26,662 bases of DNA from Eubacterium sp. (GTDB lineage Bacteria; Bacillota; Clostridia; Oscillospirales; Acutalibacteraceae): NCBI GenBank assembly GCA_014465955.1, contig JACTVT010000029.1, positions 1 to 26,662 on the forward strand. The letters run 5' to 3'. Under the pieces are notes generated by a model. That model saw nothing but the letters and a program-made list of their open reading frames with translations, did not search any database and was not told the origin of the DNA. Below, in pieces: positions 15,969 to 23,221 of the stretch (position 1 is the stretch's first letter; each line of letters starts with the position of its first letter). The position numbers and the translations under genes were made by a program.

Positions 15969-16412
15969 TTAAAGTTTCTTATTGAGATAAATCATATCAA
16001 CAAGTTGAATGCCTGCCTCAAAAATGGGATGGTCATAATTATCCGTAAAAAAGTTTTTGACTTCATATGATTTCTTGAAACCGCAATTTTCATAAAACGG
16101 TACGGTTAATGGACTGTCGCCTGTGCCGACCTGAAGAATATCAAAATCATCTGCAAATGTTTTTTCAATAAATTCAATCAGGCGTTTTCCGTATCCGAGC
16201 CTTTGATACTGCGGATAAACGGCAGTATTTTTTATTTCAAGAACTCCCCTGCCCTCATCTGTTACAACACATTCAGCCCTTACATCAGGATCTTTCAGGA
16301 CAAACATTCTGCCTCGATTCAAATATTTTTCAATCATATCCGTCTGTTCATCGGCAAGCAAAAGCAAATCAGCATAATGATTTTTACTGTTTTTAATTTC
16401 CGAAAACTCCAT
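15969..16412 (-). CDS. GNAT-family N-acetyltransferase
   Basis: A 147-residue acyl-CoA-dependent acetyltransferase. The central block has LEIKNTAVYPQYQRLGYGKRL, containing the Q/RxxGxG/A acetyl-CoA pyrophosphate loop (about residues 80-95), then FYENCGFKKSYEVKNFF near the C-terminus, the usual GNAT motif B. The ATG at 16412 is chosen because GGAG lies 6 bases upstream; an in-frame TTG at 16424 would include that site in the gene. It follows rubrerythrin in the same direction but across a terminator hairpin, so it may be expressed only by read-through. Substrate unknown. Confidence 0.88.
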   Translation of the reverse strand: MEFSEIKNSKNHYADLLLLADEQTDMIEKYLNRGRMFVLKDPDVRAECVVTDEGRGVLEIKNTAVYPQYQRLGYGKRLIEFIEKTFADDFDILQVGTGDSPLTVPFYENCGFKKSYEVKNFFTDNYDHPIFEAGIQLVDMIYLNKKL

Positions 16413-16430
16413 AACAATCTCCAAAAAATA

Positions 16431-16455
16431 AAACCGCCGAAACGGCGGTTTTTTT
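16431..16455. terminator. Bidirectional-looking intrinsic terminator behind rubrerythrin
   Basis: CCGCCG-AAA-CGGCGG (16434-16448) extends with A-T pairs to a 9-bp stem and is followed by T runs on both strands: TTTTTTT on the plus side, TTTTATTTTTT on the minus side. It ends the rubrerythrin mRNA a few bases after its stop and also precedes the GNAT ribosome binding site. Confidence 0.8.
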
Positions 16456-16457
16456 GT

Positions 16458-16994
16458 TTAATAATTTTCCTGTCTCACTTCAAAGAAACTCTGAGGATGA
16501 TTACAAACAGGACATACTTCGGGTGCTTCAGTGCCGACTACAACGTGACCGCAGTTACGGCATTCCCAAATTGTTACACCGCTCTTTTTGAACACTTCCA
16601 TAGCCTCTACATTATGCAGAAGTGCTCTGTAGCGTTCTTCGTGCAATTTTTCAATTGCGGCAACGCCTCTGAACTGAGCGGCGAGTTCGGTAAAGCCCTC
16701 TTCCTCGGCATCCTTTGCCATACGTTCATACATATCTGTCCACTCGGCATTCTCGCCTTCTGCGGCTTTAAGCAGATTCTCAGGTGTATCACCGAGTTCA
16801 CCGAGAGCCTTAAACCAGAGTTTAGCATGCTCTTTTTCATTATCAGCCGTTTTCAGAAAAAGTGCGGCAATCTGCTCATATCCTGCTTTTTTAGCAACCG
16901 AAGCAAAATAAGTGTACTTATTTCTTGCCTGTGATTCGCCTGCAAAAGCCTCCCACAAATTCTTTTCGGTTTTTGTACCTGCGTATTTATTCAT
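16458..16994 (-). CDS. rbr: Rubrerythrin
   Basis: A 178-residue non-haem di-iron peroxidase protecting anaerobes from hydrogen peroxide. The ferritin-like domain has Glu20 in GESQARNKY, ExxH at 53-56, Glu97/98 and ExxH at 115-118 (IEKLHEERY) as iron ligands. The C-terminal rubredoxin domain has CxxC pairs at 145/148 and 161/164 for the mononuclear iron. Starting at ATG 16994 places AAGGAGG 9 bases upstream; an in-frame TTG at 17003 falls too close. It reduces peroxide with electrons from reduced rubredoxin/NADH oxidoreductases. It has its own promoter (17025-17053) and terminator. Confidence 0.97.
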   Translation of the reverse strand: MNKYAGTKTEKNLWEAFAGESQARNKYTYFASVAKKAGYEQIAALFLKTADNEKEHAKLWFKALGELGDTPENLLKAAEGENAEWTDMYERMAKDAEEEGFTELAAQFRGVAAIEKLHEERYRALLHNVEAMEVFKKSGVTIWECRNCGHVVVGTEAPEVCPVCNHPQSFFEVRQENY

Positions 16995-17024
16995 AAACAA
17001 CAACCTCCTTATTGTTATGAATAT

Positions 17025-17053
17025 ATTTTAACCCTGTTTCCAAAATTTGTAAA
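17025..17053 (-). promoter_or_regulatory. Rubrerythrin promoter
   Basis: On the minus strand TTTACA (17048-17053) and TAAAAT (17025-17030) are 17 bases apart, about 30 bases before the ATG at 16994. No inverted repeat of a PerR type was recognised next to it. Confidence 0.65.
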
Positions 17054-17067
17054 TACTTTTTTATAAT

Positions 17068-18459
17068 TTAGAAAACGCCTACAGCCTGAAGAAGCAAAAT
17101 GAACAGCAAAACAGGTGCGACAAATTTTATTACAGCAGTATAAATAACCTTTCTGCCGAATTTTTCGCCATTGGCCGTAACCTCATCAATAACAGTTTTA
17201 GGCTTAACAATCCAGCCGATAAGAATACACGTAACAAGTGCAACAAACGGCATAAGAATATTGTTGCTAAGATAATCCATAACATCAAGAATCTGACCGA
17301 CTGCGCCATTAAGAAGTTTAAGTTCAAAATAGAACTGATTGTAACCGAGGCAAACAATAACGCCGAAAACGATTGCATAAATCAGAACAATTGTAGCACT
17401 TTTCTTTCTTGACCACGAAAATCTGTCCATAAGGCTTGAAACGATTGCCTCCATAACCGAAACAGAAGAAGTGATAGCGGCAAATGCAACCATAAGGAAG
17501 AACAGAACGCCGATAACGTTGCCGATAACGCCCATATGCTCAAATACTTTCGGAAGTGATACAAACATAAGACCGGGGCCTGCTGACATACCGTCTCTGC
17601 CCATAAATACGAACACTGCAGGAACAATCATAAGACCTGCAAGAATGGCAACAATTGTATCAAAAATCTCTATCTGATTTATGGATTTCATAAGATTTGT
17701 TTCTTTAGGAACATAAGAACCATAAGCAATCATAATACCCATTGAAACGCTGATTGAGAAGAAAAGTTGACCCATAGCGTCCATAAGTGTTATAAAGAAA
17801 TCCTTAACGGTTAAGCCCTCAAAGCTCGGAACAAGATAAACCTTAAGACCCTGAAGACCCGTGCGGACAGTGCCGTCTGCATCAGTATAGCTGAGTGTTA
17901 AAGAATAAAATGAAATACCGATTACAAGAAGAAGCAGAACAGGCATAAGAATTCTGCTTGATTTTTCAATACCCTTATTAACACCGCTGTAAACAACAAA
18001 TGCAGTAAAACCAAGGAAAATAAGCATAAATACTATCGGGGCATACTGCGAAGTAATGAAATCGGTAAAATAACCGTCTTTTGCAGAACTTACGCCCTGC
18101 CCTGAAATAAAAGTAACAAAATACTTAAATACCCAGCCGCCTATTGTGCAGTAATAAGGCAGAATAATGACTGGTACAAGCGTTGCAAGCGTGCCCAAAA
18201 ACTTAAACTTTTTATGAATTACACCGTAAGCGGTAAGCGGACCCTGCCTTGTTTTTCTGCCGATTGCGATTTCGGTTGTCAAAAGCGCAAAACCGAAGGT
18301 AAGAGCAAGAATAATATAAATCAAAATAAAAAGACCGCCGTTATCCTTTGCTGCCAAATACGGAAAGCGCCAGATGTTTCCGAGACCAACAGCACTGCCT
18401 GCTGCCGCAAGCACAAATCCGATTGAACCTGTAAAGGAACTTCGTTTCTTCTCTGTCAT
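17068..18459 (-). CDS. Sodium-dependent transporter, neurotransmitter:sodium symporter (LeuT) family
   Basis: A 463-residue membrane protein with about 11 or 12 helices. The first helix shows the family signature GSAVGLGNIWRFPYLAAKDN (about 17-36), which forms the sodium and substrate site with an unwound centre; SISVSMGIM lies in helix 6. Bacterial members of this size import amino acids such as tyrosine or tryptophan with sodium; the specific substrate is not shown. The ATG at 18459 follows AGGAGG at 7-nt spacing; six extra upstream codons from a TTG at 18477 would engulf that site. It is transcribed from its own promoter, and no terminator was seen between it and rubrerythrin. Confidence 0.93.
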   Translation of the reverse strand: MTEKKRSSFTGSIGFVLAAAGSAVGLGNIWRFPYLAAKDNGGLFILIYIILALTFGFALLTTEIAIGRKTRQGPLTAYGVIHKKFKFLGTLATLVPVIILPYYCTIGGWVFKYFVTFISGQGVSSAKDGYFTDFITSQYAPIVFMLIFLGFTAFVVYSGVNKGIEKSSRILMPVLLLLVIGISFYSLTLSYTDADGTVRTGLQGLKVYLVPSFEGLTVKDFFITLMDAMGQLFFSISVSMGIMIAYGSYVPKETNLMKSINQIEIFDTIVAILAGLMIVPAVFVFMGRDGMSAGPGLMFVSLPKVFEHMGVIGNVIGVLFFLMVAFAAITSSVSVMEAIVSSLMDRFSWSRKKSATIVLIYAIVFGVIVCLGYNQFYFELKLLNGAVGQILDVMDYLSNNILMPFVALVTCILIGWIVKPKTVIDEVTANGEKFGRKVIYTAVIKFVAPVLLFILLLQAVGVF

Positions 18460-18500
18460 AATGTATCCTCCTGACAAAAATTGTTAAAAAAATTATTAAT

Positions 18501-18529
18501 ATTATATGACTGTTACAATTTATTTGCAA
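18501..18529 (-). promoter_or_regulatory. Promoter of the sodium symporter gene
   Basis: On the minus strand TTGCAA (18524-18529) and TATAAT (18501-18506) are 17 bases apart, with a leader of about 35 bases to the ATG at 18459. Confidence 0.7.
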
Positions 18530-18614
18530 GTTGACGTAGTAGCACTTAAAATCGTTAAAGCAAATTATATCAAGTAAAATCCCATTAACTTCATATAATA
18601 ATTTTGGTGATCAT

Positions 18615-19331
18615 ATGAAAAACAAATTTAAAACGGCGGTTGACATTGCAGGTGAAATCATTGAAAACGGCGGTGAAATTTCACGTGCAGAAGAAACCAT
18701 TGAAAGAATATGCAAGCACTGCGGTGCTGAAAAAGTGCACACCTTTATTATACCCTCGCTGATTTCCGCAACAGTATTTTATGACGGAAAAGAAGAAACA
18801 ACTACAAGACGAATTTATATAAACGACCTTAATCTCGGCAAAATTGAAGAACTGAACAACACCGCACGCAGATTGTGCAATGAAAAAACAATAGATAAAA
18901 TTGATTATAACTACAATATATTTGTAACTATTTTCAGCGTTCTGATAGCAACAGGAGCGTTCTGCATTTACTTTGGCGGAACACTGACAGACGCTGTGAT
19001 TTCGGGCATTTCAGGGATAATTATCACTTACTTCCCCTATCTTAAACGGTTTAACAATTTTTCAAAAACACTTGTGGAGTCAACTGTTGCCGGCATACTT
19101 TCCTATCTTCCGAATCTTGCAGGACTCAGTACACACCCCGATAAAATTATGATTGGCACAATTATGCTTTTAATACCGGGAATGAGTGTTGGTTTATCCA
19201 TAAAAGACCTGATGAGCGGAAATCAGATTTCGGGCATTATAGGGCTTACAAACACAGTTATAACAGCAACGGCAATTGCAATGGGATTTATTATTGCAAC
19301 GATCATTTTCGGGAGTGATTACATTGCTTGA
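18615..19331 (+). CDS. ThrE/YjjP-like exporter, large subunit (DUF1212)
   Basis: A 238-residue membrane protein matching the N-terminal half of ThrE (DUF1212) and E. coli YjjP. A soluble N-terminal portion with GGEISRAEETIERICKHCGA (about 19-38) and a second-site IIPSLISATV precedes about five membrane helices from residue 105 on. The YjjP/YjjB pair was linked to organic-acid (succinate) export; ThrE in Corynebacterium exports threonine and serine. The start ATG at 18615 has a modest GGTGATC site. The stop overlaps the start of the next gene by 8 nt, so both subunits are co-translated. Substrate is uncertain. Confidence 0.87.
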   Translation: MKNKFKTAVDIAGEIIENGGEISRAEETIERICKHCGAEKVHTFIIPSLISATVFYDGKEETTTRRIYINDLNLGKIEELNNTARRLCNEKTIDKIDYNYNIFVTIFSVLIATGAFCIYFGGTLTDAVISGISGIIITYFPYLKRFNNFSKTLVESTVAGILSYLPNLAGLSTHPDKIMIGTIMLLIPGMSVGLSIKDLMSGNQISGIIGLTNTVITATAIAMGFIIATIIFGSDYIA

Positions 19332-19785
19332 AATCATAACATGCATAATCGGTACACTTGGTTTTTCAGTGTTGCTGAAGGTATCAAAAAGCAAAATAAT
19401 TTACACGGTTGCAGGCGGTGCAATCTCTGCCTTAATTTCAGTTTTGATGCTGAAAAACGGTTACGGAGTATTTTACTCAACCTTCACGGCAATGACGGCA
19501 ATAACAGCATACAGTGAAATTATGGCACGCATCATAAAAACGCCGGCAGGAGTAATTCTGATGCCGTCTACCGTTCCGCTGCTGCCCGGAGGTGCGCTTT
19601 ACTATACTGTAAGTTATTTCTTTACAAAAGATTACGACTTGTTTATACAATACGGAAAAGAAACCATATTAACAGGAGCAGGAATTGCGCTGGGGGCAGT
19701 TGCAGTTTCAATTGTAATGACATTTATTAAGAGCATAAAAAAGAACGGCAGGAAAACCCCGCCGCCGACTGAAGATTTACAATAA
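19324..19785 (+). CDS. ThrE/YjjB-like exporter, small subunit (DUF3815)
   Basis: A 153-residue membrane protein with about four helices, matching the C-terminal half of ThrE (DUF3815) and YjjB: IIGTLGFSVLLKVSK near the start and PLLPGGALYYTVSYFF at about 98-113, the family's conserved proline/glycine block. I start it at the TTG at 19324, which has GGGAG about 8 bases upstream and aligns with the usual N-terminus; a longer frame from 19276 would overlap the upstream gene by 56 bases. It must pair with the preceding subunit. Its 3' end overlaps the convergent larC gene by 9 bases. Confidence 0.87.
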   Translation: MLEIITCIIGTLGFSVLLKVSKSKIIYTVAGGAISALISVLMLKNGYGVFYSTFTAMTAITAYSEIMARIIKTPAGVILMPSTVPLLPGGALYYTVSYFFTKDYDLFIQYGKETILTGAGIALGAVAVSIVMTFIKSIKKNGRKTPPPTEDLQ

Positions 19786-20952
19786 TGATTTAAGTTTATC
19801 AAGACTGATATTATTTTCACGGCAGATGCGTGCCAAATTCTCGTACTCAAATTTGGATTTATTCGTACCGTAACCCGAGGAATTTTTGATTTTAACTGCG
19901 CCGAATTCAGTTTCGGCAATGCAGATTTCTCTGTTCATAACATATCGTTTATGAATGCTCTCACGAATACCGATAGTTGAAGTATGCTTAAAAATCAACT
20001 TTACAAACTTATCTTTATCCTCCGATTTACAGATGACAGTAAGAAGTGAGCCGAGCCTGCCTTTTTTCATCACAACGGGCGATGTAAAAACATCAAGTGC
20101 GCCTGAATCAAGCAGAATATCTGCCGCAAAAGAGAGTTCTTCTGCCGTCATATCGTCAATATTACAAGAGAGTTCAACAACACTGTCTGTATCGTCAGCA
20201 TCATTTTCGGCAGTGCCGATAAATGCACGAACGCAGTTTGCCGTTTCAAAATCCTTAGTGCCCATACCGTAACCGATTTTATCAACTGCCATACACGGCA
20301 TATCGCTAAAATAATTCACAAAATGTTTTAAAAGCGCCGCACCTGTAGGTGTACATAATTCGCCGTCAATACCATTTGAATAAGCAGAAATACCTTTCAG
20401 AATTTCTGCCGTCGCAGGAGCAGGCACAGGCAGAATTCCGTGAGCACAAGCAACTTTCCCGCTGCCGACATTAACAGGAGATGCAACAATTTTATCAGCA
20501 CCGATTAAATCAACAAGCATGCAGAACATTGCAATATCTGCAATTGCATCAAGAGCGCCCACTTCGTGAAAATGAATTTCGCTCACAGGGGCATTATGCA
20601 CCTTACTTTCGGCAAAAGCAATCATTTTATAAACAGCCACAACATTCTTTTTTACCTTTTCCGACATAGATAAATGATTAATGATATGTTCTATATCTGT
20701 AAGAGAATTATGATGATGCGATGAATGATAACTGCAAGATTTGCCCTCTTCTTCTCCGTTAATTTTAACGCGTAAATGTGTGCCCGATATACCGCATTTT
20801 ACGGAATTTTCAGCAGTAACAATTACACTCGGAATACCTGCTGAATTGATATTTTCAAGAAATTCCTTTTTATTATCTATAAGTTCAAATAAAGCAGACG
20901 AAAGCATATCACCTGCCGTGCCCATACCGCAGTCAAGATAAAGAATTTTCAT
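19777..20952 (-). CDS. larC: LarC, nickel insertion protein of the nickel-pincer cofactor pathway
   Basis: A 391-residue CTP-dependent cyclometallase-type protein that inserts nickel into the thiolated pyridinium mononucleotide. Family blocks are MKILYLDCGMGTAGDML at the start, IHFHEVGALDAIADI (about 125-139) and LCTPTGAALLKHF. A His-rich stretch (SYHSSHHHN, about 74-82) probably binds nickel. The protein is one uninterrupted reading frame, whereas in Lactobacillus plantarum larC is read through a programmed frameshift. The ATG at 20952 overlaps larB by 20 nt with GGGGGT upstream, so it is translationally coupled. Family call firm. Confidence 0.95.
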   Translation of the reverse strand: MKILYLDCGMGTAGDMLSSALFELIDNKKEFLENINSAGIPSVIVTAENSVKCGISGTHLRVKINGEEEGKSCSYHSSHHHNSLTDIEHIINHLSMSEKVKKNVVAVYKMIAFAESKVHNAPVSEIHFHEVGALDAIADIAMFCMLVDLIGADKIVASPVNVGSGKVACAHGILPVPAPATAEILKGISAYSNGIDGELCTPTGAALLKHFVNYFSDMPCMAVDKIGYGMGTKDFETANCVRAFIGTAENDADDTDSVVELSCNIDDMTAEELSFAADILLDSGALDVFTSPVVMKKGRLGSLLTVICKSEDKDKFVKLIFKHTSTIGIRESIHKRYVMNREICIAETEFGAVKIKNSSGYGTNKSKFEYENLARICRENNISLDKLKSLL

Positions 20953-21703
20953 GTTTTACCCCCATATGATTTATCATATCGGCCATATATCCTGCACCGA
21001 AGCCATTGTCAATATTAACAACAGAAACGCCTGCAGAACAGGAATTCAGCATAGAAAGAAGTGCAGAAAGACCGTCAAACGATGCGCCGTAGCCAACACT
21101 TGTAGGCACGGCAATCACAGGGCAGTCTGCAAGACCGCCGACAACGCTTGCAAGCGCACCCTCCATACCTGCAACGGCGATAATAACAGAAGCACTCATT
21201 ATCTCATCAAGATGCGAAAGCAATCTATGAAGCCCTGAAACGCCTGCATCATAAATTCTTACAACTTCATTGCCGAAAAATTCAGCAGTAACAGCCGCTT
21301 CTTCTGCAATGTGCATATCGCTTGTACCGCCCGAAATCACAACAATTCTGCCGATACCGTCTGCATTCCGCTTACTGCCGACAATGCCGATTTTTGCATC
21401 TTTGCAATAATTCAGTTCAACAGATGCCGAAACCTCATCAAAAGACATTTCATCAAGTCTTGTGACAAGAATATTATGCTGACCGTTTTTCTGCATGGAT
21501 TTAATAATTGAAATAATCTGTTCAGACGTTTTGCCTGCACCGTAAATCACTTCTGCTCTGCCCTGCCTTACCTGACGATGCAAATCGACTTTGGCAAAGC
21601 CCAAATCCTCAAACGGCTGCTTTTTCAATTTTAAAACGGCATTTTCGACCGTAATTTTACCGTCTTTAACGCCCTGCAATAATCCTTTAATTTCACTGTT
21701 CAT
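20933..21703 (-). CDS. larB: LarB, pyridinium-3,5-biscarboxylic acid mononucleotide synthase
   Basis: A 256-residue enzyme related to AIR carboxylase (PurE). It carboxylates and hydrolyses nicotinic acid adenine dinucleotide, the first step of nickel-pincer nucleotide synthesis. Typical pieces are FAKVDLHRQVRQGRAEVIYG (about 35-54), GAGKTSEQI, ISGGTSDMHIAEEAA, YDAGVSGLHRLL and VPTSVGYGASFDG near the C-terminus. The ATG at 21703 lies inside the 3' end of larE (11-nt overlap), and its own 3' end overlaps larC by 20 nt. The stepwise overlaps imply strict co-expression. Confidence 0.96.
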   Translation of the reverse strand: MNSEIKGLLQGVKDGKITVENAVLKLKKQPFEDLGFAKVDLHRQVRQGRAEVIYGAGKTSEQIISIIKSMQKNGQHNILVTRLDEMSFDEVSASVELNYCKDAKIGIVGSKRNADGIGRIVVISGGTSDMHIAEEAAVTAEFFGNEVVRIYDAGVSGLHRLLSHLDEIMSASVIIAVAGMEGALASVVGGLADCPVIAVPTSVGYGASFDGLSALLSMLNSCSAGVSVVNIDNGFGAGYMADMINHMGVKHENSLS

Positions 21704-22445
21704 TGCGAAACTCCAAATTAAGAAATATCGAAGAATACTCTTTTTTCAATTCTTTTAAAATACTTTCCCGCTGTTCTGTAAGTAAATCCATTTGATTGGC
21801 ACAAATCTCTAATTTTGCCGAACTGCCTGCCGTTCTTACTCTAAAATCACGAAAGCCCATTGAAAAAAGCAGGTTTTCGGCTTTTTCTGTTCTCTCAAGT
21901 TTATTTTTTGTAATTCTTTCACCTGTCTTTATCCTTGTAGCAAGGCAGGCATAAGCAGGCTTATTATATATAAACAAACCTGCTTTTTCGGACAAGTCTC
22001 TGATTTTATCCTTAGTGAATCCGCACAGCCTGAGCGGCGAGAAAATTTCAAGTTCACTGAGGGCTTTAAACCCCGGTCGGTCATCTGCATTATCACTTGC
22101 GTTTGTGCCGTCAATCACAATGCTGAAACCGTCTTTTTCAGCCTGATTTTTAATTGCAGTCATAATTCGTTTTTTACAATAATAACAACGGTTTTCATCA
22201 TTTTTGCAGACTGCTTTATCGCTTAAAATATCTATATCTATAATTTTTAAATCTATATCAAATTCATTGCAGAATCGCTTTGCATCTGCCAGTTCAAATT
22301 CAGGCTGAAAAGCAGATTTTACATAATAGGCAGCAACCTTTTTTGCATATTTTTTTGCACAATAAAGCAAAAAGGCAGAATCAACCCCGCCTGAAAATGC
22401 AACTGCCGTTTTAGGATATTCGGTAAAAAATTGTTCAAGTGTCAA
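21693..22445 (-). CDS. larE: LarE, ATP-dependent sulfur transferase, three-cysteine type
   Basis: A PP-loop enzyme that converts the two carboxylates of the LarB product to thiocarboxylates. With the TTG start at 22445 it has 250 residues, SGGVDS at 18-23, and cysteines at 87 and 90 (NRCYYCKKR) plus Cys167 in PAYACLATRI. The last aligns with the sacrificial cysteine of the lactobacillar enzyme; the added CxxC matches the arrangement of the [4Fe-4S]-dependent LarE of Thermotoga, which uses cluster-bound sulfide instead of destroying itself. GGCGGTGAT lies just before the TTG, whereas the longer TTG at 22472 has no site. It overlaps larB by 11 nt. Confidence 0.93.
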   Translation of the reverse strand: MTLEQFFTEYPKTAVAFSGGVDSAFLLYCAKKYAKKVAAYYVKSAFQPEFELADAKRFCNEFDIDLKIIDIDILSDKAVCKNDENRCYYCKKRIMTAIKNQAEKDGFSIVIDGTNASDNADDRPGFKALSELEIFSPLRLCGFTKDKIRDLSEKAGLFIYNKPAYACLATRIKTGERITKNKLERTEKAENLLFSMGFRDFRVRTAGSSAKLEICANQMDLLTEQRESILKELKKEYSSIFLNLEFRNEQ

Positions 22446-22478
22446 ATCATCACCGCCAAAAATCGAATTCAACCATTC

Positions 22479-22793
22479 TTACTTTTTCTTAAAAATTTCC
22501 GATTTTACAACACCGTTCGGGTCTTTAATCAAAAGCACGACAAGCCATATAATAAGACCGAGCGCAACTACCGAAAAGCCTAAAAACGCATCGTTTACCA
22601 TATCTTTGATGGCAGGTGTAAAATAATCTGCACCGAGTTCTATATACTCAAATACTGCGTCAACAAACCACATAATCGTCGAACCCCAGAATAGAAAACA
22701 CGGAACTGACAGTTTAAGTTCTTTTCGCTTACTGTTGAAATACCACACAATTGTTGCAGTAATTGCTGCAAATGCTGAAATTAAAAGTGTCAT
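22479..22793 (-). CDS. Small three-helix membrane protein, first gene of the lar operon
   Basis: A 104-residue protein of unknown family with three predicted membrane helices: about 1-19, 29-52 (containing WGSTIMWFVDAVFEYIE) and 70-91, and a lysine-rich cytoplasmic tail (KKK end). The ATG at 22793 follows AAGGAGG. It begins just downstream of a near-consensus promoter and ends 33 bases before the larE TTG, so it heads the lar operon. Nothing in it resembles a known nickel permease; there are no histidine-rich motifs. A link to cofactor synthesis is only inferred from its position. Confidence 0.82.
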   Translation of the reverse strand: MTLLISAFAAITATIVWYFNSKRKELKLSVPCFLFWGSTIMWFVDAVFEYIELGADYFTPAIKDMVNDAFLGFSVVALGLIIWLVVLLIKDPNGVVKSEIFKKK

Positions 22794-22824
22794 TTTGAAA
22801 ATCCTCCTTATAAATTCTGCAAAA

Positions 22825-22853
22825 ATTATAACATAACAATATATTTATTTCAA
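22825..22853 (-). promoter_or_regulatory. Promoter of the membrane protein-larE-larB-larC operon
   Basis: On the minus strand TTGAAA (22848-22853) and TATAAT (22825-22830) are 17 bases apart, with a TG in front of the -10 (TGTTATAAT). It shows that transcription starts before the small membrane protein, which is thus part of the lar transcript. Confidence 0.78.
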
Positions 22854-22928
22854 TCATTTAGTTTGTATTTGATTATACAGCAATTATATGTTAAAATACG
22901 TAAGAGTAAATTTATAAACTTATTGAAA

Positions 22929-22961
22929 ACACTTGATATATTTTAAGTGTAAATATATAAT
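22929..22961 (+). promoter_or_regulatory. Promoter with overlapping inverted repeat before the small protein-mannosidase operon
   Basis: TTGATA (22933-22938) and TATAAT (22956-22961) are 17 bases apart. A perfect 6-bp inverted repeat, ACACTT-N10-AAGTGT (22929-22950), overlaps the -35 and spacer, the classic place for a repressor operator. The promoter is good; the operator role is an inference. Confidence 0.7.
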
Positions 22962-22990
22962 ATTAAAAAATTATTCAGGGAGAAATGACT

Positions 22991-23209
22991 ATGAAAGTAA
23001 GATTACCGAAACACAGAGAATTTTTAATCAAATTTGAAGACGGCTATGACAAGGCAGACGAGGCTTGGGATGAACTGAATCAAATCGTTAAAGACTATTC
23101 GGTTGACGGCAAATCCATTTACACAGAAACCTTTATTGAAGACAATGAAGACAAGGTAAAGGCTTTGCAGGAAAAATATGAATTCACATACGAAATCATT
23201 GAAAAATAA
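22991..23209 (+). CDS. Small acidic/basic protein of unknown function, co-transcribed with the mannosidase
   Basis: A 72-residue soluble protein (begins MKVRLPKH) that I do not recognise. It is charged throughout, with a helix-rich pattern (GYDKADEAWDELNQIVKDY, then a short strand and EDKVKALQEKYEFTYEIIEK). There is no cysteine, signal peptide or membrane segment. The ATG at 22991 is preferred because GGGAG is 8 bases upstream; another ATG two codons earlier (22985) is only 2 bases from it. It sits 12 bases before the GH38 gene under one promoter. A translated, compact domain is likely. Confidence 0.8.
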   Translation: MKVRLPKHREFLIKFEDGYDKADEAWDELNQIVKDYSVDGKSIYTETFIEDNEDKVKALQEKYEFTYEIIEK

Positions 23210-23221
23210 GGCGAAAAAACT

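Noticed and set aside
15596..15985. Plus- and minus-strand frames over the tRNA-fMet region (one ends AGAGLEPATSGL)
   Set aside because: These are the well-known spurious translations of tRNA genes; the structural RNA signals explain the sequence.
16203..16934. 243-codon plus-strand frame across GNAT and rubrerythrin
   Set aside because: It spans two confident genes in antisense and the terminator between them, with an implausible composition.
18585..18614. TATAAT just ahead of the YjjP-like gene as its promoter
   Set aside because: It has no -35 at a fitting distance and would leave only about 8 nt of leader before the ATG; the true promoter is unclear.
18615..19785. Frameshifted single thrE gene
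   Set aside because: The two halves correspond to natural separate subunits (YjjP and YjjB type), with a good ribosome site and an ordinary short overlap for the second.
22479..22793. Small membrane protein as a nickel permease subunit
   Set aside because: It has no resemblance to LarM/CbiM or NikA-type motifs and no conserved histidines at the N-terminus.
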